Below are positions 10,101 to 19,408 of a stretch of DNA of 64,000 bases, one piece after another; position 1 is the first letter of the stretch; each line of letters begins with the position of its first letter. Under the pieces are notes generated by a model, which had not been told where the DNA came from, did not search any database, and saw nothing but the letters and a program-made list of their open reading frames with translations. The position numbers and the translations under genes are program-made. Source of the DNA: Bacteroides sp. (GTDB lineage: Bacteria > Bacteroidota > Bacteroidia > Bacteroidales > Bacteroidaceae); the NCBI GenBank assembly GCA_019416685.1, contig DXWV01000055.1:124001-188000 (forward strand), given 5' to 3'.

Positions 10101-10327
10101 GCGACGGTTCTTTCCTTCGTCTGAAATCAGTGGAAATTGGATATACATTACCTAAAAGAGTATTGAAGAAGTTACACATGAACAGTATCCGTATCTATTA
10201 TAGTGGTACAAACCTGTTGTGCTTCAGCAAATTTGATACATGGGATCCTGAAATGACAAGTATGGATAAAGGATTCAAATATCCACTCCAACGCGTAAAT
10301 AATATTGGTGTTAACTTCTCATTCTAA
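7142..10327 (+). CDS. SusC-like TonB-dependent outer-membrane transporter
   Basis: 1061 residues, typical for SusC homologues. After the signal sequence comes a carboxypeptidase-D-like regulatory domain (about residues 50-120, TLKGTIIDETGE...GAAIQV). Next is the TonB-box-like VDELDEVTVVAF near 128 and the plug domain (FFVRGVTTFG, PLILVDDVEME, IMKDATATALYGARGANG). The 22-strand barrel ends in INNIGVNFSF-type residues with the terminal aromatic. It imports oligosaccharides across the outer membrane with the SusD partner encoded 21 bp downstream. Ligand not predictable from sequence. Confidence 0.95.
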   Translation: MKNNFPFLTKRCSAMLLLLGMLGSFPNYGVTAFATSPSVPGITQSRNITLKGTIIDETGETVPGAAIQVVGTPRGVTTDMDGTFSIDVPKGAKLEITYLGMEPQTITVGDKNNLRIILKQKVDELDEVTVVAFAKQKKESVLASVSTIKPAELKAPTSNLTTALAGRVAGLISYQRSGEPGADNADFFVRGVTTFGYAKSPLILVDDVEMESEDLARLQVDDIASFSIMKDATATALYGARGANGVILVTTKQGVEGPSKISARFETSISAPTKEVKWTDPITYMNMYNEAITTRDPSSPARYSQQKIDNTIAGLNPNVFPAVDWYDMLLKNHTTNLRGNLNLSGGGKVARYYVAGSLSHDAGIFKNAKANGFDNNISLFKYLLRSNVDINVSKSTLVRVRLQATMDDYTGPVHSGSDLYKMISQSSPVEYPAYYQPDKANETTPYILYGGSENTFINPYAELMKGYQDRQNSTIFAQMELEQDLGFILKGLKLRGMFNTNRKTNYSIDRTYKPYYFTAGGFNPAQNTYFLTCLNPSAGTDYLAVGNENKEVINSTYFQGTLTYNHTFNKKHAVSGLLVYYLRDEKNSQKTSTIQLSLPYRNMGLSGRVTYAYDDRYFFEGNFGYNGSERFSEKERYGFFPSAGLGYIISNEPFYPESLKKVLSKLKLKATFGLVGNDQIGAKEDRFYYRSEVNLNNGSYGYTWGNDYTGLHSVSGVSINRYANDDITWETSRKTNLGVEIGLFNDLELQVDVYRDYRYNILMSRASLPGSMGLQASIKSNLGEAISQGIDISLDYNHAFKNGSFIQARGNLTWAGGKYKVYEEPDYSKTPWLSRIDQKLKQTWGYVAERLFIDDNEVYNSPTQFGECRGGDIKYVDINGDGQITALDKVPLGYPDESPEIVYGFGLTYGWKGIDISCFFQGSARESFWMDYNVMHPFTGSGSGTQVMQAIADSYWSERNQDVYAFWPRLSSTVSSNNSQTSTWFMRDGSFLRLKSVEIGYTLPKRVLKKLHMNSIRIYYSGTNLLCFSKFDTWDPEMTSMDKGFKYPLQRVNNIGVNFSF

Positions 10328-10348
10328 TCATACAATAAACAGATCAAA

Positions 10349-12310
10349 ATGAAAAAGAAATATTTATCTATATTGGCCCTCTCAATGGTGCTGACTACAA
10401 GTTGTAATTTTCTTGATGTCATGCCCGATAAATTGGGAACCATTGAATATGCATTCCGTGATCAGGTGAGTGCAGAAAAATATCTGGCCACATGCTACTC
10501 ATACATACCAAGTCAGTTTGCTACAAATGATGTCTATATGTATGGTAACGAAATTACTGCTTACAACAATGTTCAGACCAACGGTATGAAATTGTTGCTC
10601 AACGGAAATAGTGTTACTTCTGTCAGTATGGGGTCATGGAATAATTTCTACCAGGCTATACGCCATTGTAACATCTTCCTTGAGAACGTTGATCAGGTAC
10701 GTGATCTTGAAGAATACGATAAAGTTCGTTGGGTACTCGAAGTAAAATTCCTGAAAGCATATTACCACTGGATGCTGGTACAGAAGTATGGTCCTATCGT
10801 CGTAGTACGTGACAACCTTCCTATCACCAGTCAACCGGAAGAAGTACGTCTGCCGAGAGAACCACTGGACGACTGTATAGAATATATCATCGGTTTACTT
10901 GACGAATGTATCGGTAGCGGTCTTGACGAAGAAGAAGATTCGGGAGTTCATCTGCCCGATAAGATAGAAATGGCTATGACCGAATACGGCCGTATCACCC
11001 GTCCTATCGCTGCTGCATTAAAAGCAAAAATCCTGGTACACATGGCCAGTCCGTTCTTTAATGGTAATAGTAATAATTATGCCGGATTTAAAGATAAAAA
11101 TGGAAATGAATTATGGCCTACAACTTACAACCCTGAGAAATGGACCCGTGCAGCACAAGCATGTAAAGAAGCAATCAAATATTGCGATATGGGAAATCAT
11201 GAACTTTACCATTATACCAATCTGGGGACGCTGAAAATTTCGGAAGATACACGTAAAATCTTAACTTTCAGTCAGCTTATCACAGATCATGCCAACAATC
11301 AGGGAGAATATATCTGGTCAAACAGAATCAATCTGAATACAAAAGATTATCAGTTCAACATGATGCCTGCACTCAATGCATATTGCCGTACAGCACGTTT
11401 GAATTCACATTGGAATCCAACATTGGAATTTATTGAAAATTTCTATTCTTCCAACGGTGTACCTATCGAAGAAGATAAGACATGGAATGATAACGGTTGG
11501 TACAAATCACGTTATGAAGTAACACGCGGTGACGCTGCACAAAAGTTATACATCGAACAGAATTACCAGACAGCCCGCCTGAATACTTATCGTGAACCAC
11601 GCTTCTATGGTGATGTTGCTTTCGACGGTTCGGTATGGTTCGGAGCCGGTAGAACAGATGAATCTAAATCCCAAACAGTTAAGGTGCTTGCCGGTGATCC
11701 GACAAACTATCCTGCCGGACGTAATGGTAACCAATACTATTCGACAACCGGTTACTTCATTCGTAAGTTGACGCCTTACACGACCTATGTTACGGAAGAT
11801 ACAAAGACAGAGTTTAAACAGACAAACTATGCTTTCCCTATCATCCGTCTGGCAGATCTTTATCTGCTCTATGCTGAAGCATTGAATGAGTCATTAAGCG
11901 CTCCTAATGACGAGGTATACAAATACATCAACCTGGTACGTGAACGTGCCTTCCTTCCACCCGTTGAAGAAGCATGGGCAAATCATTCCATCAACCCGGA
12001 CAAATACCTGACCAAAGATGGTATGCGTGATATTATTCAGCAAGAACGTATCCTCGAACTTGCATTTGAAGGTCATTACTTCTATGATCTGCGCCGATGG
12101 GCTAACGGTACAAAGAAAAGTAAATTTGATATTTTCGAACAGTTCAATAAAAAGATTCGCGGTTGGAATGTAGAAGGAGAAACTGTAGAAGAGTTCAATA
12201 AAATAAAAATTTACTATTCACCGAAGTTCACCCAGAGAGATATGTTATGGCCTATTGCTGAAAGTGAAATGATGATTAACACCAATTTGGTACAAAATCC
12301 GGGCTGGTAA
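10349..12310 (+). CDS. SusD-like glycan-binding lipoprotein (RagB/SusD family)
   Basis: 653 residues. Lipobox at LTTSCNFLD, then the conserved NFLDVMPD start and the tetratricopeptide-like helical core (WNNFYQAIRHCNIFLENV, VRWVLEVKFLKAYYHWML). The C-terminal half has FPIIRLADLYLLYAEALNE and the closing IQQERILELAFEGHYFYDLRRW, all diagnostic of SusD. It caps the SusC channel at the cell surface and binds the incoming glycan. It is somewhat longer than the prototype (551 residues), as is common for pectin or complex-glycan systems. Confidence 0.95.
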   Translation: MKKKYLSILALSMVLTTSCNFLDVMPDKLGTIEYAFRDQVSAEKYLATCYSYIPSQFATNDVYMYGNEITAYNNVQTNGMKLLLNGNSVTSVSMGSWNNFYQAIRHCNIFLENVDQVRDLEEYDKVRWVLEVKFLKAYYHWMLVQKYGPIVVVRDNLPITSQPEEVRLPREPLDDCIEYIIGLLDECIGSGLDEEEDSGVHLPDKIEMAMTEYGRITRPIAAALKAKILVHMASPFFNGNSNNYAGFKDKNGNELWPTTYNPEKWTRAAQACKEAIKYCDMGNHELYHYTNLGTLKISEDTRKILTFSQLITDHANNQGEYIWSNRINLNTKDYQFNMMPALNAYCRTARLNSHWNPTLEFIENFYSSNGVPIEEDKTWNDNGWYKSRYEVTRGDAAQKLYIEQNYQTARLNTYREPRFYGDVAFDGSVWFGAGRTDESKSQTVKVLAGDPTNYPAGRNGNQYYSTTGYFIRKLTPYTTYVTEDTKTEFKQTNYAFPIIRLADLYLLYAEALNESLSAPNDEVYKYINLVRERAFLPPVEEAWANHSINPDKYLTKDGMRDIIQQERILELAFEGHYFYDLRRWANGTKKSKFDIFEQFNKKIRGWNVEGETVEEFNKIKIYYSPKFTQRDMLWPIAESEMMINTNLVQNPGW

Positions 12311-12350
12311 TTAACCTATATCTTTTACAATATTAAAACAAAATGTAATC

Positions 12351-13625
12351 ATGAAAAAAATATTCTTATTACTGCTCGCCGCAGGAGCTCTATTTTCCTG
12401 CCAGGAAGAATTCATCGGACAATATCCGGTGGATAGCATCCCCCCCAAACCAATAACCAATGTGGAACAGGTGGAACAAGTATCGGGAGGTGCCATATTG
12501 AGTTATGTACTGCCCGATGATCGCGATCTACTATATGTACAAGCCGAATATACACTGGATACCGGCGAAAAAATGATAGTAAAATCGTCTATGTACGGAA
12601 CACAGATCAAAATAGACGGTTTTGCAAAAGCCGAACCACGCCAAGTAACATTGTATGCTGTAGACCGCAGCCATAATTTCTCTACTCCGGTAGAGTTTAC
12701 TGTCAATCCGGCACAATCTGCCATTTATGACGTAGAAAACTCCATGGAGTTGATACCGACTTTCGGTGGAATGCAAGTTAGCTGGGAAAACCCGACAGGA
12801 GGAAACATCGTGATAATGGTATCGGAAAATATCATGGAAGGTTCGGATGTACAACAAAATGTGGGCAATTATTACTCAAGCGCCAAAGAAGGTGCAGCAT
12901 ACATACGTGGCTATGAGGCTGTGCCACATACTTTCTATGTACAGATAAGAGACCGTTGGGGTAATAAAACCGATGTAAAATCAGTTACTCTTGTACCTCT
13001 TTATGAAGAATTTATCAAACCGAAAGATGAAACACAGCAGTATTTCAAAAAATGGAATGATGACCCGGATATACCTTACAGACAATACAGCGGCTCCTAT
13101 CCTATCGAAAAATTGTGGGATGGTATAACAATGTATGGTACCAGCAGCAGTAACTTCTTCCACACCCCTGCCGGATATCCATTCCCCGTATGTTTCACAT
13201 TCGACATGGGACGTACATTCCGTCTAAGCCGTTTCAAACTCTATCAGCGCGGTACTGCAGACTGGGTTTACAATCACGGTAATCCGAGAATATTCAAAGT
13301 ATATGGTTCACCCGATGACAAAGCACGTGTGAATCCGGTTAACGAAGACGAACACCCGTGGACTCTTTTAGGCGAATATGAATCGATTAAACCATCAGGA
13401 TTGCCTGTAGGTAAAAAGAGTTGTACAGATGAAGATATCGAAAAAGGTGCCGGAGGTGAAGACTACGACTTTACTTATGGTTCTGCATACGAAGTACGCT
13501 ATATTATGTTCGAAATTGATAAAACCTGGGGAGGTACTGAAATGATTCATATTTCTGAATTACAATTCTGGGGACAAGACCCGAATAAAGAATCTGTACC
13601 AGAACCGGAAACTCCTGCCGAGTAA
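12351..13625 (+). CDS. Surface lipoprotein, DUF4959/DUF5126/DUF5000-like
   Basis: 424 residues. Lipobox LLAAGALFSCQEE. The N-terminal domain (PPKPITNVEQVEQVSGGAILSY) fits DUF4959, the central Ig-like domain DUF5126, and the C-terminal part, with WDGITMYGTSSSNFFHTP and ending in WGGTEMIHISELQFWG, is an F5/8-type-C-like DUF5000 domain. Such proteins usually follow SusC/SusD and probably bind glycan on the cell surface. It starts 40 bp after susD, in the same transcript. Confidence 0.8.
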   Translation: MKKIFLLLLAAGALFSCQEEFIGQYPVDSIPPKPITNVEQVEQVSGGAILSYVLPDDRDLLYVQAEYTLDTGEKMIVKSSMYGTQIKIDGFAKAEPRQVTLYAVDRSHNFSTPVEFTVNPAQSAIYDVENSMELIPTFGGMQVSWENPTGGNIVIMVSENIMEGSDVQQNVGNYYSSAKEGAAYIRGYEAVPHTFYVQIRDRWGNKTDVKSVTLVPLYEEFIKPKDETQQYFKKWNDDPDIPYRQYSGSYPIEKLWDGITMYGTSSSNFFHTPAGYPFPVCFTFDMGRTFRLSRFKLYQRGTADWVYNHGNPRIFKVYGSPDDKARVNPVNEDEHPWTLLGEYESIKPSGLPVGKKSCTDEDIEKGAGGEDYDFTYGSAYEVRYIMFEIDKTWGGTEMIHISELQFWGQDPNKESVPEPETPAE

Positions 13626-13664
13626 ATAAGGAAAGAAAAAAGTAACTATTAAACGATTAAAAGA

Positions 13665-14396
13665 ATGAAAAAGATAAATTATATACTGATCGCTGCTGTA
13701 TCCGCTTTGTGCGCTTGCTCAGATATGAACTCTTTGCATGATAAATACCTGGCGGATGGTGAAACGATCTATCTGGCCCGCTTCGATTCTCTAAAGATCT
13801 ATCCCGGACGGGAAAGAGTACAGGTATTTTACTGGCTTTCAGACCCGAAGGTATCAACAACTACCGCTATGTGGAATATGGACAGGGAAAGCGGTGAATA
13901 CGAGGTACACAAAACAACCCCTGACAATCCGGGTAGTTTCATAATCACAGGCCTGGATGAAGGAAGTTACAGTTTTAACTTTTATAACAATAATGCAGAA
14001 CATGATCTTCGCTCTATCAAATATAGTATAACAGCTATCAGCTACGGAGATTCTTATCAGAATGCGATTATTAATACCAGTCCTACTGAATTTACCTATC
14101 ATCAAACACCTGATAAGTATAGCTTTAAGATAAAGACAAAGTATGAAAATGCCGTAGCTTATGACGTCTGTTATACAAAAGACGATGGCACTCAAGTAAC
14201 GGATCTGCGATATACCGTTGCAAGCTTATCAGACAAAGATGGTAATATGATCTATCCGATAGTACTTGAAGGAGGAAACGCTACAATGGATATCCAGCTT
14301 CGTACAGTATACCATCCGGAACCCAACTGCATTGATGAGTTCGTAACCAGTTATGAGACGTATACACTATCAGATCCGACGTTAGTTTTAGAATAG
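13665..14396 (+). CDS. DUF4998-like surface lipoprotein
   Basis: 243 residues. Lipobox AVSALCACSD is followed by LHDKYLADGETIYLARFDSLKIYPGRERV, the characteristic opening of DUF4998 proteins. Two Ig-like beta-sandwich segments can be read. It is the last gene of the SusC/SusD operon, 39 bp after its neighbour and 44 bp before a terminator. Likely an accessory glycan-binding protein at the cell surface; no catalytic motif is visible. Confidence 0.75.
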   Translation: MKKINYILIAAVSALCACSDMNSLHDKYLADGETIYLARFDSLKIYPGRERVQVFYWLSDPKVSTTTAMWNMDRESGEYEVHKTTPDNPGSFIITGLDEGSYSFNFYNNNAEHDLRSIKYSITAISYGDSYQNAIINTSPTEFTYHQTPDKYSFKIKTKYENAVAYDVCYTKDDGTQVTDLRYTVASLSDKDGNMIYPIVLEGGNATMDIQLRTVYHPEPNCIDEFVTSYETYTLSDPTLVLE

Positions 14397-14439
14397 AAAT
14401 AGTCAATCTCACTATTTATTTAGTGAATAATGTAGAATA

Positions 14440-14466
14440 AGAGGGTACTTGTTACAGGTACCCTCT
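14440..14466 (+). terminator. Intrinsic terminator of the SusC/SusD operon
   Basis: AGAGGGTAC pairs perfectly with GTACCCTCT, with extra TG/CA pairing toward a tiny loop, followed by TTGTATAAT. It lies 44 bp after the DUF4998 stop codon. Confidence 0.85.
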
Positions 14467-14529
14467 TTGTATAATATTCCTCTTATATTACTGAATGACA
14501 ACCCATTATCAAGACCTATTCTTTATGTT

Positions 14530-14622
14530 ACAAAAGTACGTATTTAAGTATGTGTTAAATACGTACTCTTATACCCTGAAAGTACGTACTTTAATACCTC
14601 AAAAGTACATACTTTTATATCC
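14530..14622. repeat. Array of four imperfect ~23-bp repeats
   Basis: Copies begin near 14530, 14553, 14577 and 14600 and share a core like AAAGTACGTACTTTAATACC. The array lies past the terminator of the SusC/SusD operon and before a weak minus-strand ORF. The helical phasing is like a set of protein-binding sites, but no gene start is next to it. Confidence 0.6.
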
Positions 14623-14705
14623 ATAAAAATAGATATTGAAGTAGTCTGTTAAATATGTTAAGAAAAGAACCAATATTTATCTGCTATATATTCTGATTTC
14701 TTTGT

Positions 14706-15143
14706 TCATATATAAAACCATTTTAGCAGTTTATATTTGAAATACCTCTTTGATACAATGGATTTTGCTGCGGCTAATCTGGCAACAGTTTCTTTTCCGT
14801 ATTTTTCTTTATCCTTCTTTACAAGTTTCAAAGCTGTACGCAACAAACAATAACTACATTTCAAATTTGAATGAGAAAGCTTTTTCCAGTCTTTTTCAGA
14901 CTCTATTTCCCAAAAGTAAACCTTCAAAAAATCATATATATTTTCGGATTTTTCCATATCCGTCTCCATTAGGCAGGGACAAGGAGAATTAGTCTCGGAA
15001 CCTCGCTGTCTATCAGATAAATAAAACCTGTACCTCATACGCTCACGCCCTTTTATTATTTTATAATCAGAGTAAGGTACAAAAAAACGCACCCAATTCA
15101 ATATATAAGTTTTTCGGAGGTGCAGCGAACAACCCAGACACAT
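14706..15143 (-). CDS. Uncharacterised small protein (doubtful gene)
   Basis: 145 residues if read from the first ATG. The part after MEKSENIYDFLKVYFW (about residue 63 onward) looks more protein-like: mixed helices rich in lysine, with CSYC and ending KYKLLKWFYI. The first 60 residues are less convincing, so a shorter product of about 83 residues is possible. I do not recognise the family. It lies between the convergent SusCD operon and the GH2/hydrolase operon. No promoter was identified. Confidence 0.35.
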   Translation of the reverse strand: MCLGCSLHLRKTYILNWVRFFVPYSDYKIIKGRERMRYRFYLSDRQRGSETNSPCPCLMETDMEKSENIYDFLKVYFWEIESEKDWKKLSHSNLKCSYCLLRTALKLVKKDKEKYGKETVARLAAAKSIVSKRYFKYKLLKWFYI

Positions 15144-15517
15144 CTATATACTGACAGGGTGCGTATATCGTTGATTAACAACATACGATTCCCTATTCAG
15201 CTTAGATGTGTCTTTTGAAATTTTCGCTGCTTTCCGAAAACACTTAAACTGATTACTCTAAAAAATGATACTTCGAGAAGTATCTCTGCAAATATAGAGA
15301 AAAGAAAATGTACTGCAATAAAAAAAAGTATTTATATAGTGCTTATGAATATATTTTATCCTATAGTAATATAAATTTAATACAGAGCACGCCATTTGTC
15401 ACAGAGAAATATATCTTTCATCTATAGCAAATAAACAAAAGAGCCATAAGATATTACAAAGAGTTACAGTGCAAAAAAAAACTTATAAGAGCATAGCATA
15501 ATGAAAATCGACATCCT
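15144..15517. other. AT-rich intergenic region, no gene seen
   Basis: About 370 bp, strongly AT-rich. Past the hydrolase stop, the minus strand carries CTTATAAG followed by a run of nine T, a weak terminator candidate near 15474-15490. Nothing else is supported. Confidence 0.5.
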
Positions 15518-16717
15518 CTATTCCTGTAAACTTCCGGATAGTTGATTACCAGAGCTATCTGTTACATTTACAAACCAACGAACGACCTTTTGAGGTAACT
15601 CAACTTTCCACTCTTTACCCGAAGGAACAGCTTCTGCAAAATACCACTCACACTTCTCCTGTTCTTCATTTGTATCTGTAGTATAATAGAGAACTACTTT
15701 CCGGACAGGCGATGATGAAACAACTTTCACAAAAAGCATGTTATCCCGTAACCGACACGACTTTATTTTCGGCAATGCAGGGCCATTACACAAATAGTGA
15801 TCTATAAAAGTACCTATTTCCTGGTTGTTCCAGCCATGCCCGTGCCCATGCCTTAACTTATACTTTATCAATACCTGCCCCTTGGAAACCAATGCAGCAC
15901 TCTGTGCCATACTCGGCAGATAGAAATGCACATCATTCGTACCATTCAGAAAAAGGACGGGACATTTGGCACGCGACAGGTAGACAGAAGGATCATATTG
16001 CTTTATCCACGTTTCACGTTCCAATAAAGGAAGCTTATCCAACTGCTGTTTCATCCGTCCGCTTTCGGCAAGAAAACCACATCCATAGACTGGAACTGCC
16101 GCACGAAAACGATGATCTAATGAAGTAGCAACACTGGTCAGAACTCCTCCCCAACTGATACCGGTAAGTGCCGTGCGCTTCTTATCTACTTCAGGAAAAC
16201 TGAGTAATAAAGAATGAGATAGTATCACGTCTCCCACAGCCTGATACATCCACTGTTCCTTCAACGGCAATGTAACATCAAAATAAGGGGTATCTTTTCC
16301 ATCTTCTTCAAAACCGTTCTCAATATGCTCCTTATTCGCTCCATTACCACGGGTATCAATAGCTATGGCAGCATATCCACGACGTGCCCATAGTAATACC
16401 CATTCGCGAAAAGCTCTCCCACCTCCGCCATGTACCAGCACAATGCCGGGAAGCTTTTTATCAATGGAACGATCACCTTTCAACATTCCGGGAGTAGCAT
16501 AAAAACCAAAAACCTGCTTTACATGGCCTTTGTATGGCAGTCCCTCAAATTGGATGGCCTGAATAGAATCTTCCGCAACCACCCGGTAGGCAGGTATCCG
16601 CCGAATCTCATCACCTTCCCACGGAGTACCTTTTACATCTATTTTTTGTGCCAATGCACTGGTTGCCAGCAAGCAAATACCTGCCAGCAACCCTGCTATC
16701 TTCATTTTATTACTCAT
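15518..16717 (-). CDS. Secreted alpha/beta hydrolase (acetyl-esterase/dienelactone-hydrolase type)
   Basis: 399 residues with a signal peptide ending near SALAQ. The alpha/beta-hydrolase core has the oxyanion segment LVHGGGGRAFREW, the nucleophile elbow GISWGG (serine near 187), the acid region VLFLNGTNDVHFY and a histidine in HGHGHGWN. A C-terminal beta domain (about 310-399) follows. Relatives include acetylxylan esterases and other secreted esterases that strip acetyl groups from plant glycans. It starts 7 bp after the GH2 gene, so the two enzymes probably act together in the periplasm. Confidence 0.75.
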   Translation of the reverse strand: MSNKMKIAGLLAGICLLATSALAQKIDVKGTPWEGDEIRRIPAYRVVAEDSIQAIQFEGLPYKGHVKQVFGFYATPGMLKGDRSIDKKLPGIVLVHGGGGRAFREWVLLWARRGYAAIAIDTRGNGANKEHIENGFEEDGKDTPYFDVTLPLKEQWMYQAVGDVILSHSLLLSFPEVDKKRTALTGISWGGVLTSVATSLDHRFRAAVPVYGCGFLAESGRMKQQLDKLPLLERETWIKQYDPSVYLSRAKCPVLFLNGTNDVHFYLPSMAQSAALVSKGQVLIKYKLRHGHGHGWNNQEIGTFIDHYLCNGPALPKIKSCRLRDNMLFVKVVSSSPVRKVVLYYTTDTNEEQEKCEWYFAEAVPSGKEWKVELPQKVVRWFVNVTDSSGNQLSGSLQE

Positions 16718-16724
16718 ATCCTTA

Positions 16725-19343
16725 TTATTTTTTATCTGCTACCACCTGCAGATTTATTTTCTTCACCGGAAGTCCTTCAGATTCTACTGTCAATACAGCT
16801 TTCCCTGTTTTACCGGGTACCGAACGAAGAATAACCAAGCAAAGTCCATTGTAAGCCTCACGTTCGTGTGACTGGAAAGGAACAAAACTGGTAGCATCAC
16901 CATCATCGGTCGCCACAATCTCAACCGGGCCACTGACCGAAAACTTCAACAGATTTTTTGTACGAGGTACAGTTAACCCTTTTTTATCCACAATGTCAAC
17001 GCGTACAAAAGACAAGTCTGTACCATCGTTCCGAAGCATCTTCTTCTCCGGTTCAACCGATAGTCCGGCAGGCTGTCCGGTAGTCTTTACCAACTGTTCT
17101 GCCCATCGCTTATCCTCTTTGTAGGCAACCGCCTTCAGCTCTCCCGGCTCATAACGAACATCATCCCAGGTAAGGCGGTCATAAGAATGTTCTTTTTTCC
17201 GTTTTCCCTGCGACTTTCCATTTAAGAAGAGTTCTACTTCGTCTCCTGAAGTATAAATATGTACGGGTGTAACCTCTCCCACCCGTTCCGGCCAATTCCA
17301 ATGAGGGAGGATATGAACCAACGGAAGATCTTTTCGCCAGTAACTCTGATAATTATAATATCTGTCTTTAGGGAAGCCGCATAAATCGACAATTCCGAAA
17401 TAAGAACTACGGGACGGAGTCTTTATTTTACCCAGCTCTTCCAACTCCTTTTTAGCAGCTTCCAACTCTGCAGGATCAGAGAAGTTCAATAGATTGGTCA
17501 GATCTTTATTATAAGGAGTAGGTTCTCCTAAATAATCGAATCCTGTCCATACAAATTCTCCGCTCATAAAAGGATATGCCTCGTTCATTTTGAATTGTTC
17601 TTCAGGCGAACATCCCCAACCGATAGTTGTCATATCATACGAAGAGAGTTGAAAACCGGAACGGCTGTCGTTCACATTCTTCGTCACCGGGAAGAAATAT
17701 TCTCCGCGGGAACTGGTAGCCGAAGAAGTTTCACTGGCATGATAACGGCGCGTAGGATTTTGCTCTTTAAATAAAGGATATGTCTTATGATAATAATTCA
17801 GTCCGAAAATATCAACCTGATTGACGATATCACGATAAATTGCATCCCGCTTATTACATCCCAGCGAAGTAGGACGTGTAGGGTCTTCGTCATGACTATA
17901 AGCAGTAAGGTTACGGGCTATCTCTATACCCAGATCGGTCACCTGATCGTGTACCTCATTACCGATACTCCACATGATTACCGACGGATGATTCCGGTAG
18001 TGACGTACCAACGAACGCATATCCGCCTCACTCCAGTCATCGAAGAGGATATTATAATCGTTCTTCCGCTTTCCTTTATGCCAGCTATCCACAAATTCCA
18101 ACTGCATCATCAATCCCATGCGGTCACAAAGTGCTACCAATTCCGGAGCCGGCGGATTATGTGACGTACGGATCGCATTGGCTCCCATTTCCTTCATAAT
18201 ACGCAACTGGCGCTCGGCGGCTACTTCATTGAAAGCTGCTCCCAAAGCACCGAGATCATGATGCATACAAACTCCTTTGATAGGCACTTTACGTCCATTC
18301 AACATAAATCCCTGATCATGGGTAAATTCAATTTCACGTATGCCAAAAGGAGTCTGATAACGTTCTACTTCACGACCCTCTACTTCAATACGGGTCACTG
18401 CCACATAACAAGCAGGAGACTCTATTTCCCACAATTTAGGATTAGGCACAACAAAACCGGATTGTAATTCTGTAGTATTCTGTCCTATGCTTACTTTTAT
18501 GGCAGGACAAGAAGCTACTTTGGAACCTTTGGGATTTCCTGCCTCGTCTTGTTCATAAATATCCGTATTTATACTTGCCTGTACACTCTTACCTGTATGA
18601 TTCTCCAACCGGAGAGTCATATCCATAGCCGCTTTATCGGAGGATATCTCTTTGTTACGTATAAAGGTTCCCCACTGTGCCACATGGACAGGAGAAGTTT
18701 TCACCAACCATACATTCCGGTAAATTCCTGATCCCGGATACCAACGGGAAGCATCATCCGGATTGTCCAAACGGATAGCCAGCGTATTCTTTTCTCCTGC
18801 TTTAATATGGGGAGTCAGATTGAGCCGATAGGAAGCATAACCATAGGGCCAACCGCCCACAAACTGCCCATTACACCAGACAGAAGAGAAAGACATTGCT
18901 CCATCTATATCCAGATAGATTTGTTTTCCCGCATCATCGGGATTTAACTCAAAGGATTTACGATACCAGCGTATCCCCCAATAAGGCAATTTACCCGTAG
19001 CTCCTACATAATCTATATTGAAAGGACCTTCAATTGCCCAGTCGTGCGGAAGGTTCAGTTGCCGCCAACTGCTATCATCAAAGTCCGGCTTCACATAAGA
19101 GACATCACCTCCCGGATTTCCTGCCGGACGCACATGTTGCTGCCCCGATTTAATAAAATCATTGGCACAAGGCAATAGATAGGGTTTCAGTTGCGAATAG
19201 CGCAAAACTTCTCCGGTTCCGTCCGGGTCATTCTCCTGATACCGCCAATCTCTATTCAGACTAACACGTTCTTGTGAAACAGCTTTGCCACTCCACGAGA
19301 GAAAAAATAAACTCAAAAAAATAAAAATAAATACCTTTCTCAT
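16725..19343 (-). CDS. GH2 glycosidase (beta-galactosidase-like)
   Basis: The frame is open from 19418, but I choose the ATG at 19343 because a clean signal peptide (MRKVFIFIFLSLFFLSW) starts there, giving 872 residues. The sugar-binding domain starts SLNRDWRYQENDPDGTG; the TIM barrel has GVCMHHDLGALG, the acid/base glutamate in WSIGNEVHDQ (about 462) and the nucleophile glutamate in SGEFVWTGFDYLG (about 595). C-terminal Ig-like domains follow. Most such Bacteroides enzymes are exo-beta-galactosidases, though beta-glucuronidase or other activity is possible. The gene leads the esterase gene and may be read with the RHS locus upstream. Confidence 0.9.
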   Translation of the reverse strand: MRKVFIFIFLSLFFLSWSGKAVSQERVSLNRDWRYQENDPDGTGEVLRYSQLKPYLLPCANDFIKSGQQHVRPAGNPGGDVSYVKPDFDDSSWRQLNLPHDWAIEGPFNIDYVGATGKLPYWGIRWYRKSFELNPDDAGKQIYLDIDGAMSFSSVWCNGQFVGGWPYGYASYRLNLTPHIKAGEKNTLAIRLDNPDDASRWYPGSGIYRNVWLVKTSPVHVAQWGTFIRNKEISSDKAAMDMTLRLENHTGKSVQASINTDIYEQDEAGNPKGSKVASCPAIKVSIGQNTTELQSGFVVPNPKLWEIESPACYVAVTRIEVEGREVERYQTPFGIREIEFTHDQGFMLNGRKVPIKGVCMHHDLGALGAAFNEVAAERQLRIMKEMGANAIRTSHNPPAPELVALCDRMGLMMQLEFVDSWHKGKRKNDYNILFDDWSEADMRSLVRHYRNHPSVIMWSIGNEVHDQVTDLGIEIARNLTAYSHDEDPTRPTSLGCNKRDAIYRDIVNQVDIFGLNYYHKTYPLFKEQNPTRRYHASETSSATSSRGEYFFPVTKNVNDSRSGFQLSSYDMTTIGWGCSPEEQFKMNEAYPFMSGEFVWTGFDYLGEPTPYNKDLTNLLNFSDPAELEAAKKELEELGKIKTPSRSSYFGIVDLCGFPKDRYYNYQSYWRKDLPLVHILPHWNWPERVGEVTPVHIYTSGDEVELFLNGKSQGKRKKEHSYDRLTWDDVRYEPGELKAVAYKEDKRWAEQLVKTTGQPAGLSVEPEKKMLRNDGTDLSFVRVDIVDKKGLTVPRTKNLLKFSVSGPVEIVATDDGDATSFVPFQSHEREAYNGLCLVILRSVPGKTGKAVLTVESEGLPVKKINLQVVADKK

Positions 19344-19408
19344 TTTTAATAATATAAATCGTTTCATACTGTTTAAATACATATCACTTTCTTTTACTAC
19401 TACGCTGT

